This document shows positions 1-10,774 of a stretch of 26,096 nucleotides of DNA, one piece after another; the first letter of the stretch is position 1; each line of letters opens with the position of its first letter. A program made the position numbers and the translations under genes. Source of the stretch: Flammula alnicola (lineage: Eukaryota; Basidiomycota; Agaricomycetes; Agaricales; Strophariaceae); contig JADNRV010000533.1 of assembly GCA_015499995.1 (NCBI GenBank), positions 1-26,096 on the forward strand, read 5' to 3'. The notes under the pieces were generated by a model, which was not told the origin of the DNA, did no database searches, and worked only from the letters and a program-made list of their open reading frames with translations.

Positions 1-461
1 CTGTGCCACCATACCGTCCAGTTCTTAAACGGTTAGAAGTTACTTGATCATACGCCACGTCGACAGATGTTGGCAATATTTGGCGTGTGTGTGTTATTAG
101 AAGGTACCTGTAACTTGAAAGGTAGCGGTGCGACTCGCGGTCCACCTGATTCGTCGTAAAATAACCTGCCGCCGCCGCAAGCTTCGATTGTAGGTATATA
201 TGTAGGATGTGAGTCTGTTTCTTCTCCCCATCGAACAGATTCAGAGATTTCAAATCTAGACCGTAGTTCCGTATTTAAAACGTTGGGGTATACACCGAAC
301 CTATCGCAAGTGAACTATTCCAATAACGCCAGAGAGGAGAGGCAGAAACATGAATCCCGTTGTAAACAGCACATACGGAGAAGCCCCTGGGCAGTGAGCG
401 TGCATATCCGGTCATCCGGCCTATGTGTGGCGCGAAAGTCGGGGCATTTCGCACATAGTAT
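1..461. other. Non-coding flank downstream of RIO1
   Basis: This stretch lies beyond the RIO1 stop codon and runs to the left edge. I see no open frame with recognisable protein features, no tRNA-like box pair and no clear repeat. It presumably holds the RIO1 3' untranslated region and part of the spacer to the next gene outside the window. Confidence 0.5.
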
Positions 462-2702
462 TTAGCTTTTCGACGTCTTCTTGATAATGCGTTTCTTCTC
501 GGACTTGGGCATCTTGTGCTTTCGTTTCTCCTTAGCCTCAGTCTTCGCTTGCTTCTTTCGTTCCTGTATTAACAACATATGTTAGATTTTCATCTACAAA
601 AAATGAGAAGTGGCAAGAAAACGCAGGTCACCTTCTTAGCTTCTTTATCTTCATGTCGGTGCCCTCTCAGCTTCTTTTCCACGAACCCTTCCTTTCCGTC
701 GTCTGAAACCTCCTCGTCCTGGCTTCCCTCCTCTTCTCCGTCTTCTCCCTCGCTATCACTCCCTGGATCAGTGCCACTGCCGCCGTCTTGATCTCTCCTC
801 TGGGCCTCAAACCTGACTTTCGGTACCGATTCGGCCGCTGCGTCCAGTGCCTTGCTCTTGCTTGTCTTTTCCGACAGGTCGATAGCGGCCCCGTCTATTT
901 TATCGGAAGCGGTGACTAGACCAATCGTGTCCGCGTATATCAGGTCGTCTCCTCTCTTGTGCTTTTCGACGTCTCGCTCAGGGTCGTACACCTCGTTCAA
1001 CGTTCGCGGGATGAATGAATGGAGGAAGACAGAGTCTTCGTGCGCTGCGTCCACTGTCTTCGAGTCTTGAGATTTTGCATTGGTGTTCGGTCCAGAAAGG
1101 GCCCCTCCAGCATTCTCTTCTACTGTTCCATCGAAAACTTCTTCACCTTTATCATCTGCCCTTTCCCGTAGCAGCCTCTTCAATATATCTGCATCGCTGA
1201 CTCCCTTTTCCTCCGTCAACTGTTCCTTCGTCACAAACTCGAAGCACCTTCTTAGCCCTAGACAGTCGACTCCAAGTCGTCCAAAGAAATCTTCCACGTT
1301 CTTGATATCGTTTCGCAAAAAGTCAAATGCTGCAGGGTGATCGTGCTCTACACTCTGCGAGACATCGATGATCCAGAGATGTTCTTCGTGGTACATGATA
1401 TTGTACTCTGAGAGATCTGCATGGACAAGTTTGCAGACATGGAACATCCTTCGTACAATGAGCACCAGCTCTTCGTAGAGGACGTTGACAGCGGAAGGGG
1501 GAAGAGGGGCGTCTTTGAGGCGCGGAGACGCCCTGCGTATAGCAAGATATGTAAGTTAATTGGAAATTTACCTGAACGAATGTCCAGTAACTCACCACCC
1601 ATCTTTATCGCCAACAAAGGTCATAACGAGGACGTTCTCTCGAACTTCTAGAGGATCTGGGGCTCGAATGCCAGCAGCGACCAAGCGCTTTAGGTTACGC
1701 ATCTCTTTTTCTGCCCATAGGCGCACCATTTTGCGTGGGTTGCGACTGTATCCACGACGGAAACGAAACTCTCCGGTAACATATTTGTCTCGATCTTTGA
1801 ATATGAGGATAGATGTTTTGTAGATCTTTAGTGCGAGATGGGTAACCTCGGGTGTAAGAGCGTGATAAACATTTGCCTACGGATTACTATCAGCCCTTTG
1901 GTCCCTTCGGTAACTCACGAACTCAAAAAAAAATTATCATACCTCTTTACCAGTGCTGACGCATCCGTTCACTTCGTGAATCAAGCCTCTCCCGATCATT
2001 TTGAACAGGATCAATCGTGTGCGTGGGTCAAGAACCTGTTCATTAGTAGCGCGATCGCTCTTGTCCCTGAGGTTCGCATGTGCACTGGGGCCTTTCCTGT
2101 TCACACCCACACCAATCACATACGGTGTGTCAATTTTCGCCAGTCGTGAATTATATTTGGCGAGAGCAGCAAGTTGGTCAGTCGTTCGGTCCTTTGAAGA
2201 AACGGCAGCAGCCTTTGAGGCCGAGTGGGATGATGAGGTAGACTTCGGAATATTAACTGCAGGCAAAGGCGCGACACTAGACCGACCGAGCGCTGAAGAT
2301 GTTCCTTGCGCGTTTCCAGTGCGCACGGCAACATGTTGTCGCAGCCGATTGTACTGTTTTGTGAAATCTAAGAATGAATTCTTGGAAGGAAGCATCAACG
2401 ACAGAATAGCTGGGTTACCCACCTCGCTCTGCATTTTCCCAATCCTCATCCTCTACCCTGTTATCGTCGTACGTGTCATCGATCTCGTCCTCCTCTTCAT
2501 CCTCATCTTCTGATGTTTCGGGCCAATCATCATTTGTCAAAACATATGTATCGATGTATGCATTTCCTTCTCGCGTAATTTGTTGCAATTGAGGTCCTTC
2601 TGGCGCGTCTTCAAATTGCCCAGCGACGATGGGCTCTGGGATCGATGGTATGGGTGGCATAAGTTGCTGCTTTTCTGCAAATAGAGAATCAGAGATTATC
2701 AT
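462..2702 (-). CDS. RIO1: RIO1-type atypical serine kinase
   Basis: Five exons: 2702-2423, 2367-1943, 1876-1596, 1532-632, 563-462 (662 aa). RIO1 kinases act in late cytoplasmic maturation of the 40S ribosomal subunit. The N-terminal third is acidic and disordered, followed by TKQYNRLR. The nucleotide loop [14 protein letters not shown] spans the exon 2/3 junction near residue 235. The flexible-loop region reads [14 protein letters not shown]. The catalytic loop is HADLSEYN near residue 370 and the metal-binding motif is [13 protein letters not shown] near 384. All catalytic residues are present. The C-terminus is acidic, then strongly basic ([15 protein letters not shown]), like other fungal RIO1 tails. 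The start is the ATG at 2702; a second Met about 15 codons further in is possible. The gene is divergent from a membrane-protein gene with only 42 bp between start codons. The 55-nt intron 1 was placed by the conserved TKQYNRL reading. Confidence 0.95.
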
Positions 2703-2744
2703 TGAATTATTTTTATTTGCAAAAATTAGGATCACGTGGAATTC
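2703..2744. promoter_or_regulatory. 42-bp bidirectional gap with CACGTG E-box
   Basis: Only 42 bp separate the ATG of RIO1 (minus) from the ATG of the membrane-protein gene (plus). The palindrome CACGTG sits at 2733-2738. CACGTG is the classic site for bHLH factors of the Cbf1/Pho4/USF type. Both 5' untranslated regions must be very short, or the transcripts overlap. Assigning a binding factor is inference. Confidence 0.5.
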
Positions 2745-3516
2745 ATGACATCATCTCGCAAGGCTGCCACTGAGAAATTTGAAACGACCGCGACCAAACC
2801 ACGACGCGACTTTCTTTCTGTATCATCTTTAATGGACACCCTACGTCGGCGGATACCCTTTAAACTCGTAGATGAAGACGAAGAAATAGAAGATAGGGCT
2901 GTTCTCGATGAACAACGTAAGGTCTATCGCATCATTCGTTTTTGTATACAAAACTTATAAAGGTTCGCCACTGCAGAACAGGACGCCCTTATTGAGGGAT
3001 TGCGCCAGGAGAACGAGATTGTGAACCGCAGATATGCTGCGGCTTTGAAAGTTGTAGTGGGGCTCTCCTGCATCCTGTGCGTTTTTATACGGGCTTCAAC
3101 GAACTATATTTCTCATTATCACCCACAGCCAACTGTCAACTTTTAACCGAAATCCTCTCCTCGTCATTTATCCTATTAGAGGACTGGCTGCTTCCGTACC
3201 TCTTCCATATGTTTTCACGGTTCTATCGCTCTTTGTCCACCTAAACCTTGCCCTTTTCTTCTATTCTGATGAAATCAGAATCCACCTCCGACTATCCGAG
3301 ACTCCCACTCCTCTCTCCTATCAACTTCTATATTCTCTCTCTGCAGTGGCTCCGACCTTATCGCTATTCCTACTGAAACCGTGGCAGACGACGGTCTGGT
3401 GGTGCATCACACCTATGGTGGTCCTCATTGTTCAAGTCGTCATGGATGCTCTCCAGCAGAGTATTCAGGGAATCGCCGATTTGGAGAATATGAAGTATAC
3501 TGCACCAGGAGCTTGA
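2745..3516 (+). CDS. Small multi-pass membrane protein, unknown function
   Basis: Three exons: 2745-2916, 2977-3076, 3129-3516 (219 aa, stop TGA). I do not recognise a named family. The N-terminal ~85 residues are hydrophilic, with basic and then acidic stretches (LVDEDEEIEDRAVLDEQ) and a short helical segment (IEGLRQENEIVNRRY). At least three hydrophobic segments follow: LKVVVGLSCIL near residue 80, a long one around PLPYVFTVLSLFVHLNLALFF, and two close ones around LLYSLSAVAPTLSLFLL and WWCITPMVVLIVQVVMDAL. The order suggests a cytosolic N-terminus with an organelle or ER membrane domain. No signal peptide is seen. It shares its promoter region with RIO1. The ATG at 2745 is used; an upstream in-frame GTG is not credible in a fungus. 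Confidence 0.8.
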
Positions 3517-4060
3517 CTCCCTTACTGGGTTACCCAGGCTGGTGCTCCTTTAGAAGCATTTGATTTTTCCGTCTTTTCCCGATGTCACCATTGTTGGTCT
3601 TCACCATGACCCCGACTTGCCGTGCAACGCGATCGAGTTCCTTATAACGGAGGACAGCCGAGAGAAGCACCTATTTCTCGAGGTGATGGAAGCACGATCA
3701 TGCTCACAAGGGATGCGCCGCCCGCATCTCAGAGGCCATCTTGACTGAAAGAGACATTCAATGTCGAAGTTTTATCTGGTCATCTGGTGTTGGTTATTCT
3801 ATTCTCAGAGCCCCCCTTTACGAAAACACGCCACATATGACAGCGCTATCTCCCGGAATTCGTATCCTGCTTGATCCTGAGCAAAGAAGACTTGACCTCA
3901 ACCTGGTTTCCGTGTGTTCCGACCGCAAACTTCGTTTTTAATCTGTCCTTAATATATTCTCTACGCCATAAATTCGACCCGCCTTCACATCGAAAGCCGG
4001 TTTGTATTAAGCAACAATCTTGTTGTTCTGCTATCTATCGCCGCAAAGAGGCCTCCAAAC
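3517..4060. other. Intergenic region, no supported gene
   Basis: These 544 bp hold short open frames only (for example 3741-3941 plus), none with domain-like composition. The left part is probably the 3' untranslated region of the membrane-protein gene. The right part, AT-rich and then pyrimidine-rich, looks like promoter and leader for the small gene at 4061 or for PPWD1. Confidence 0.45.
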
Positions 4061-4265
4061 ATGGCTTATCGAGGTAAGTCTCCCAAAATCTCCCATACAA
4101 TAAACTTTTGAGATTGATAGTGATTCAGAAACTATTATAGGACCTCAGGAAAGCCTTCTTGGTGATATCTTAGCCTTGTGCCTTATGTTCGTCTATATTC
4201 GTAGGTTGTGCGTCGTTAGCAATACCTTTGATGTTCTCCCCAGACCATACATAAGTTTGAAATAA
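4061..4265 (+). CDS. Possible 45-aa two-exon small protein
   Basis: The ATG at 4061 opens MAYRG. A textbook intron follows at 4074-4140 (GTAAGT to TTATAG), then GPQESLLGDILALCLMFVYI and a stop at 4263-4265. The product would be 45 aa with one hydrophobic segment at about residues 11-23. Support is the clean start context (AAAC before ATGG), the strong splice sites and the predicted membrane helix. Against it are its small size, no recognised family and the PPWD1 start only 122 bp downstream. It could be a leader or alternative first exon rather than a gene. Confidence 0.35.
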
Positions 4266-4387
4266 GTTTGTTAGGTTGTAAATTATTTTCCCACGATGTT
4301 GATGCTATGGAATGAATGAATATTGTCGTTGGACGTTCTGAACGTTGAACGTTGAACGACTGTGCTTGTCCATTTCTTCTCAAGTTC

Positions 4388-6985
4388 ATGTCAGATTCAT
4401 CTGGAGATCCACCGAACGAAGGGGTCTTAGGAAAGCGGGCCCGAAACGGACCAAACGACGAAAATGGTTCAGAGGATTTTGAGCATCCCGCCAAAAAAGT
4501 GACCGTTGAAGACGAATCGGACGACGACGATGTGGGCCCCATGCCATTGCCAGCTGACGCTCCTGCTATGAAGAAGAAGCGGAAAGGCGCGTAACCGAGG
4601 TTTACTGCAATGTATTCATGCTGACGAGCGCGTTTAGTCCTTCCACATGAGCGATTATACCTCGAGCATCTCCCCAATACTAATCAATACTACAAATCGT
4701 TCATGCACCGAGATGTAGTCAACTTTTGTGTCATGGCGAAGTGCGTTGGCTTTTAGAAGATGTTTTTCTTCAAGCTGTTGCTAATCTTGTTATTCACCTC
4801 GCTAGAACAGAGTTCCTTATTACTACCTCTGTGGATGGGCATTTGAAGCTATGGAAGAAGCAAGAACACGGCATCGAGTTTGTCAAAGTATATCGCGCCC
4901 ACCTCACATCTATTTCTGCTGTATCTGCAAGCGCCGATGGTCAATTGTTCGCCACAGTATCAGAAGACATGACGGCGAAGGTCTTCGACGTAGTCAACTT
5001 TGGTGAGCAACCTATTCCGAGGCGTTATCTATTATATCCCCGCACAGATATTTACTGAAACCACTTTTTCGTGTCTTATTAGACATGATAAACATCATAA
5101 AACTCGGCTTCAAGCCTCATTCATGTTGTTGGGTACATAAACGAGGGCAAGCCCAAGGTCTGCTAGCCGTGTACGTCCACAATTCTCAAGCCTTCTCCAA
5201 CAAATTGTTGATTTGCATTCAGTGCAGACGCCTCATCTGGTGTGATCCGCTTGTACGATGGACGTGGAGACGACAAGCCGCTTGAAACAATCGAGGCAAT
5301 GCATCGATTCCCTGTGCACATCATGACGGTAAGTTTAATTACTGTTAATTTGTTTGCTGTGGGCTGCATCTCTTTTCTTCCTGCAGTACAGCGAGAGGTA
5401 TGACACCGTAATTTCTGCAGACGAAGGTGGCTTTATCGAGTACTGGCAACCTGTGGAGCCATTCGCCCTGCCCAAAAATGTTCCCAAGCTTTGGAAGTAC
5501 AAGAGCGAAACAGACTTGTACGAGTTCAAAAAGGTTCATATTTCTTCTCTGAACTAGGCTTCATTTATTTATACTCAAGCCCTTATCCCTCGAAAATAGA
5601 GCAAGTCTATTCCTACATGCATAACCCTCTCCCCGGACTCTTCTTCCTTCGTCACATTCTCTTTGCCCGATCGACAAATTCGAGTTTTCTCCTTCCTTTC
5701 TGGAAAATTGTCACGAAAGTACGATGAATCTCTAGAAGCTATTCAAGAGATGCAGCAAGCAGGAACGGCGGTGTATCGTGTAGAGGATATGGAGTTTGGC
5801 AGAAGACTGGCAGTTGAGAGAGAATTAGAATTGCCTGGGCCTGACGGACATGTACCCGGCCGTTGGAGTAATGCTGTATGGGATGAAAGTGGGGCATTCG
5901 TGATCTACCCATCTTTGTTAGGCATCAAAGGTGCGCTTGTTGCCAGGTTTATTTATCGAGAACTTGACCTAATCAACTAACTTATTCAGTTGTGAACATT
6001 GTCACAAATCGGGTCGTCAGCCTGCTAGGCAAAGAAGAAGCAGTGCGGTTCTTGAATGTCTCGTTGTACCAGGGTGCACCTGCAAAGAAGACTATCACTA
6101 CCATGGTAAGATAGGGATCGTTGTGTTTCATAAAGCACGTTCCAATTGCTTACTATCTTGCTTTTTAGGCAATGGCTGCTTCAGCAAATCCCATCCTTGC
6201 AGACAAAGGCCAACGAGATCCAACTCTATTTTGTACTGGATACAAGAAACCTCGATTCTATCTCTTCACCCGTTCGGAACCCGAGTATGTGTTCAATTCC
6301 TTGACATTCCTTTCTTAAATAACTAACCAGTTACGCAGAGACAACAAGTCTGGCGAACGAGATGTTTTCAACGAACGACCCACTCGCGAAGAACAGACTG
6401 TCGCGGCGGCCACTGTCTCGCAAAGGACAGGGCCTTCTCCGCTTGCCAATTCTGCGACCATACACACCACCCTTGGAGACATCCACATGCGCCTCTTCCC
6501 ACAACAAGCACCTAAAGCTGTGGAGAACTTCGTGGGACATGCTCGCAGTGGATACTTTGAAGGCGTTATTTTCCATCGTGTCATTCCCAAGTTCATGATC
6601 CAGACTGGTGATCCCCTTGGCGATGGTACGGGAGGCGTTTCGATATGGGGCAAAGAGTTCGAGGATGAGTTCTCTGATGATCTAAAACACGACCGGTGCG
6701 GCTCTCTTCTTAAAGACCTAATTATACACTTCGTTGCTGACTGCGACTATGCTTTATCGTCGAAATAGACCGTATACTGTGAGCATGGCCAACGCTGGTG
6801 TTAACACCAACGGCTCGCAGTTCTTCATCACGACCAATGCTACGCCATGGCTGGACAAAAAGCACACTATTTTTGGTCGCGTGCTATCCGGCCTAGAAGT
6901 GGTGCATACAATTGAAAACGTGAAGACGAATAAGTTGGATAAACCGTACGAAGATATCAAGATTATCAACGTTGATGTAGAGTAG
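4388..6985 (+). CDS. Cyclophilin-type peptidyl-prolyl isomerase with WD40 repeats (PPWD1)
   Basis: Eleven exons: 4388-4586, 4638-4740, 4806-5002, 5083-5170, 5223-5328, 5387-5533, 5600-5930, 5990-6105, 6169-6284, 6339-6695, 6769-6985 (658 aa; human PPWD1 is 646). The N-terminus is acidic with a KKKRK stretch, then [12 protein letters not shown] and the family motif [10 protein letters not shown]40 blades follow ([30 protein letters not shown]). The cyclophilin domain starts near residue 508 ([14 protein letters not shown]) and keeps the active-site stretches [32 protein letters not shown] and [16 protein letters not shown]1 is a spliceosome-associated nuclear prolyl isomerase. Every junction is GT-AG except intron 1, where only a GC donor keeps both frame and conserved sequence. 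An in-frame TTG leader upstream is ignored. Confidence 0.95.
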
Positions 6986-7096
6986 ATGTATCGCTGTACG
7001 TGTATATAGCAATTCTTTGGTCTTTATTCATGCTCCCTGCTCTGAGGGAGAAAACCCACGAAAACCATGTTCTTCGTGGAGCCCAGACGGTGTGTG

Positions 7097-8210
7097 TCAA
7101 AAAGTGACATGGTCAAGAGTCTGCGTGCTATGGACGATGGTAACTTCCATAGTCGTATCTCCGATTAGTCGCAAACGTTCCATAAACATTTCTTTTAGCT
7201 CTGCCATCACGCTCTCGGATTGCAATCGACTAGAATCCTCTTCTGACGCCATTTCAGTAGGACATGAGAATTTCATGATGGTGCGGCTGTCGTCCTGGTT
7301 TTCTGCCTTTCCTCCGATGCTCTGGTCGCCGCCGCGAGATATAAGGACGCACTCGTAGAAGTCCAGAGGGAGGCCAGATAGGACATTATTGTGAGATGGG
7401 GAAGGGACGTAGGCTATCGGGTAGTCAAGCAATACAGCAGCAAGCGGAACAGCAGTTTCTATCGTAATATCATCGGGAAGGGAGAAAGATAGTGGCAGAG
7501 GATCTGGAGTCGCGGTTAGTGGAAGGAGTGATTTTAGGACTTGTAGCAGACGATTGGGCGGTTCTTCTAGCTGCAATCGATACATGTTACCCGGTGTCTG
7601 CTGATGATACAGCCATATGAACTTACGGGTTTGATTGGTGATTGAAGGTGCAGGAAGACTGGAGAACCACGTGGATTTGTAGAGTTTGTAGACGACCCGC
7701 TGACAAGTGCCTTTATGCGACTGGCGAGCAGCCTAGCGTTGACGAAAAATGACTGTTCCGAGGATGGCTCGAAGACATACACAACTGGGGCGAATATTTC
7801 CTTTGTGCGGCGATCCTGTTTGGATCAAAAATCAATACCAAGTACTTGATATACTTCCCAAGAAAGACCGCACTGAACGAAGGGCCGAGAGCAGTTGCGA
7901 GAACAAGTCTACGGGATCCTTGGGTGCGAACAGGTCAACAAGGTACCCAGTCCTATTGGCAAAGCAACCAAAGTTGTGTCATTGTGTGCCTCTGAATCAC
8001 CTTCTAGTACAGAGATGTATTTTTGAGACCGATGGCTACATACCGTATACAATTTGCCACGAGAGATAGATCGCTAGAAAATGTTCGTTGATTGTACCCA
8101 GAGAGATGTTTTCGCAACACAGGAAGCCCTTTCACTTCGTCCTGGATAATAAGCGCCATCGAATTCAATGGATTGGCTGTAGAGATGGCAGGGGTCGATC
8201 TACTGCTCAT
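7097..8210 (-). CDS. DUF4504 (C1orf74)-like protein, tentative
   Basis: Core exons: 8210-8044, 7952-7874, 7815-7627, 7570-7097 (302 aa). Blocks include LIIQDEVKGLPVLRKHL, TGYLVDLFAPKDPVDLF, IFAPVVYVFEPSSEQSFFVN and LLDYPIAYVPSPSHNN followed by LPLDFYECVLI. The last block and the overall length recall the DUF4504 family (human C1orf74), whose function is unknown; I assign it from memory and only tentatively. No signal peptide or membrane segment is seen in the core. Sequence upstream of 8210 stays partly open in frame (GDAITATGLGV directly before the chosen Met), so the true N-terminus may start as far back as the ATG at 8553 through two or three small exons. The C-terminal region is a single 474-nt exon. 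It is convergent with PPWD1, with 111 bp between stops. Confidence 0.75.
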
Positions 8211-8553
8211 CACTCCGAGTCCTGTTGCAGTAATAGCGTCGCCTATAGGTTAAAGTCAGTTGAAAGTTACTGTGATACTAGCAGACAGGTGAATGAAAAT
8301 GATATCGAAATGACTGTAAGCTGCAAAACCGGGTCCATGAGCATATATAGCAGAAAGAAGACCAGCGGGTGGCTTACCCAGGAACCTGTGAGAGTCGCAG
8401 GAAGAAGACGGAGGCCCAAGATTGCCTGGATGTCACGGTCGTTTTCATGATGTGCATGTTTTTAATATATTCGATCGCTCCATTCCTCACCCTTCCATAG
8501 ACCACCGTGACACCGTCGTACTGCGCACGCGAAAGGGAAGGTTTGTTGGTCAT

Positions 8554-9537
8554 GCCTTGACCTCTAACACAACCAAACTGCGCCCGTGAATTTAATCGAT
8601 TTGATTCAACTTTTGTTCGTCTCCCTGTCGTAGTTGATCGTCTTCCGATAAATCTGCCCCTCCGACACTGTCAAGAAAAAGATGCAGGAGAAGGATCAAG
8701 TGGGAAGCAGTAGATAGTTTTGACATGGAAATAGATGAGCAGAGCGAGGGTTCAGAGGCATCGGAGGTGGAAGGAGATGCCTGAGAGCCTAGATGGCCTT
8801 AATAAATACCCTCTTTTTTGTTTTACGCGTACTTTCTCAAATTGAGGTCCGATCCGCCGTGCGGATAGATTTACCCTCAAGATATATTTTCACCCGACGC
8901 CCCGGGCCGGCGGGAACTCACACATGGAGGATGGCGAAGCGAGCCTTGCCCCCGCCAAGTTGGCGGATATGTAATTATGTATCCGTTTAACCATCAAATA
9001 CATAGGTCGCAACATTTTCGTTCGTTTCTTACGGCTAGAGTTATTGTAATTACTTTGGCAAGAATCAATTGGTGTGCGCCTAGAAGAGTACACAAATCGT
9101 ACATTGGGACCAATGATGCTCTCACATACATACTGTCTACCGCGCCCTAACAAACAAAATGCGTACGCTCCTAACAGCCTCCATTTTGTTCAATGGGGGG
9201 CAAACATAATTCTGGTCCAAACAACAGATTGTCTCGGATGAGTGTACTAGTACTGTGCTTGATGGTCCATGCATCACACACCTAAGTGGAATGACCGTAT
9301 AAGGGTATATAAGATAACCATGAGGGAAAGGTAAGGTAAAGGCATGTATGACTACTGCGGCATAAGGCATAGGCATGGGTGATCGGGAATGAGGACCTTG
9401 AACAATAAATGCAGGGTTTGGAGCTCCTTGCTTGGTTTCTAGGGCGGATAGGAACCTCGGGTATGACCGCACAGCATGCGTCGTTGCTTGTGGGCACCGT
9501 TACGTTCAAACTTAAAATAGGCGCCCGTGGTAATCTT
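8554..9537. other. Long intergenic region, no supported gene
   Basis: About 1 kb without a convincing gene. Two overlapping open stretches exist at its left end: a minus-strand 44-aa frame at 8592-8726, hydrophobic near its start, and a plus-strand acidic frame ending at 8784 shortly before AATAAA (8800). Neither can be joined to a family. Minus-strand frames at 9137-9509 have no domain-like pattern. A short GC-rich patch (CCCCGGGCCGGCGGG, about 8900) lies in otherwise AT-balanced DNA. The right end leads into the promoter of the gene at 9609. Confidence 0.45.
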
Positions 9538-9545
9538 TATATAAA
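9538..9545 (+). promoter_or_regulatory. TATA box of the ISG12-like gene
   Basis: TATATAAA occurs 64 bp before the ATG at 9609, a fitting distance for a TATA-driven start. TATA boxes in fungi are typical of inducible genes, which would suit a secreted, non-housekeeping product. Confidence 0.55.
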
Positions 9546-9608
9546 CCTTGCCGGTGTCAACTTGGGGCTTGAGCTCTAACCCCCACTTTCACGCATCCGA
9601 AATTCGAG

Positions 9609-10774
9609 ATGCGGATTCTCCCTTTTCACTTGTACCTCTTTCTCTTGTCCTTGTTATCTCTAGTCCATGCTGTGCCCAATTTGGCCACTAATTGTAAGTT
9701 TTGTTTAGTCCGATGCCCGATGGTAGTCTCATCTTCTGCTATGCAGTTGTTAGTCAGTTCTACTGTAAGTCCTACCAACCTTTGCACTCACTCTTAGCCT
9801 AACGTCATTGCTCGGCAGTGGCCTATGATTCCTTGTTTGCTGCCATAGCCCCTCCTCCCGACTTCGACTTTTGGAAGTCAGCAGAGGATTTGGGGGACAA
9901 AGCGGTCGGCTACATAAACAAGCAACTCGAGGAAGAAAAGATCAAGTACGCTGCCGCTACAGACAAGATTCAAGAATTCCAAGAATCCATGAAGCATCTG
10001 GTCGACAGCGCAGCAGGACTTCACATTGGCCCCAATTCCGCCCTGGATAAACGCACCGCGGCCCTCGAGGACTTCACCCAAAAGCTATCGGTTGAAATCG
10101 ACGCAGTGATCGAGGAATTGCGGTCAGAGCTCTCAGAACCCCTTCCTGAAGATCAAACGGAACGATACAAAAGGCGCGAAGCTGTAGTCGACTTTGCTCT
10201 CGACAAGATCGAAGGTGCCCTCGTCAAGGCTTACGGCATCTTGGGCATAGCGGATGCTGAGCGCTGAGGCTCGAGAGAAGTTTAGTCACGTTAAGCCGCA
10301 TATACGTCATGTTGTTCTTGTTACCGGTGAGTTTAAACACATATACTGTTTTTCTTGTGGACATCTCGGACTTAACTCATACTTCCGGGGGGTTAAAATG
10401 ATAGGAAATCTTGCCGACCACCATCCCTACGTTGTGGATCTTATTCTCTTCACTGGAGCTATCATGCTCATCCCTGAAGGTCTATTTCTTCGACCCCTAT
10501 TAAGGGTATTTGGATTCGGGCCCCTTGGTCCTGTTAAAGGTAGATCAACTGTCCATATACTGTAACCAAAGAGGCATCTAATGCCTTTTTAGGATCTCCG
10601 GCAGCCTGGGCTCAACGTTTCTTCTTCAACGCCGCAGTCAAAGAGGGGAGCTGGTTTTCGAGGCTTCAATCCGCCGGAATGAAGTGGGTGCCTCCTGGTC
10701 TGGGAAAGAAGATAGGTATTCCAATTGGAATTGGGGCTGGAATCATCGGCGGACTATCAGGATGCGGCCGATGA
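9609..10774 (+). pseudogene. Secreted ISG12/IFI6-16-like protein gene with a frameshift
   Basis: Exons: 9609-9693, 9747-9764 (18-nt micro-exon), 9819-10326, 10405-10539, 10593-10774. Residues 1-21 form a signal peptide (LYLFLLSLLSLVHA). A helical, charged region follows (KQLEEEKIKYAAATDKIQEF). The C-terminal exons encode a hydrophobic stretch ending FGFGPLGPVKGSPAAWAQ, then LQSAGM and a Gly/Ile-rich tail: the pattern of the interferon-induced 6-16 family (PF06140), widespread in mushrooms. A 7-bp tandem duplication at 10256-10269 (GCTGAGC then GCTGAGG) puts the third exon out of frame: as read, translation stops at 10265-10267 after ADAER, before the ISG12 domain. Removing one copy gives ADAEAREKFSHVKPH and a 306-aa protein. 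The gene may be a recent pseudogene, carry a sequencing error, or be rescued by an extra intron such as 46 nt from a GTCAAG donor. Confidence 0.75.
9747..9764 (+). other. 18-nt micro-exon in the ISG12-like gene
   Basis: It is bounded by ATGCAG on the left and GTAAGT on the right, both strong splice sites. Its length is a multiple of three and it enters and leaves in phase 1, so it can be included (six residues, FVSQFY plus a junction residue) or skipped without changing frame. It falls just after the signal peptide. Confidence 0.6.

Noticed and set aside
2001..2513. 170-aa plus-strand open frame
   Set aside because: It is antisense to RIO1 exons 1-2 and their intron; the minus strand carries the conserved kinase sequence.
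8592..8784. Overlapping opposite-strand short frames: hydrophobic 44-aa minus frame and acidic plus frame with AATAAA after its stop
   Set aside because: Both are open over the same DNA, so at most one is real, and neither connects by splicing to a recognisable protein.
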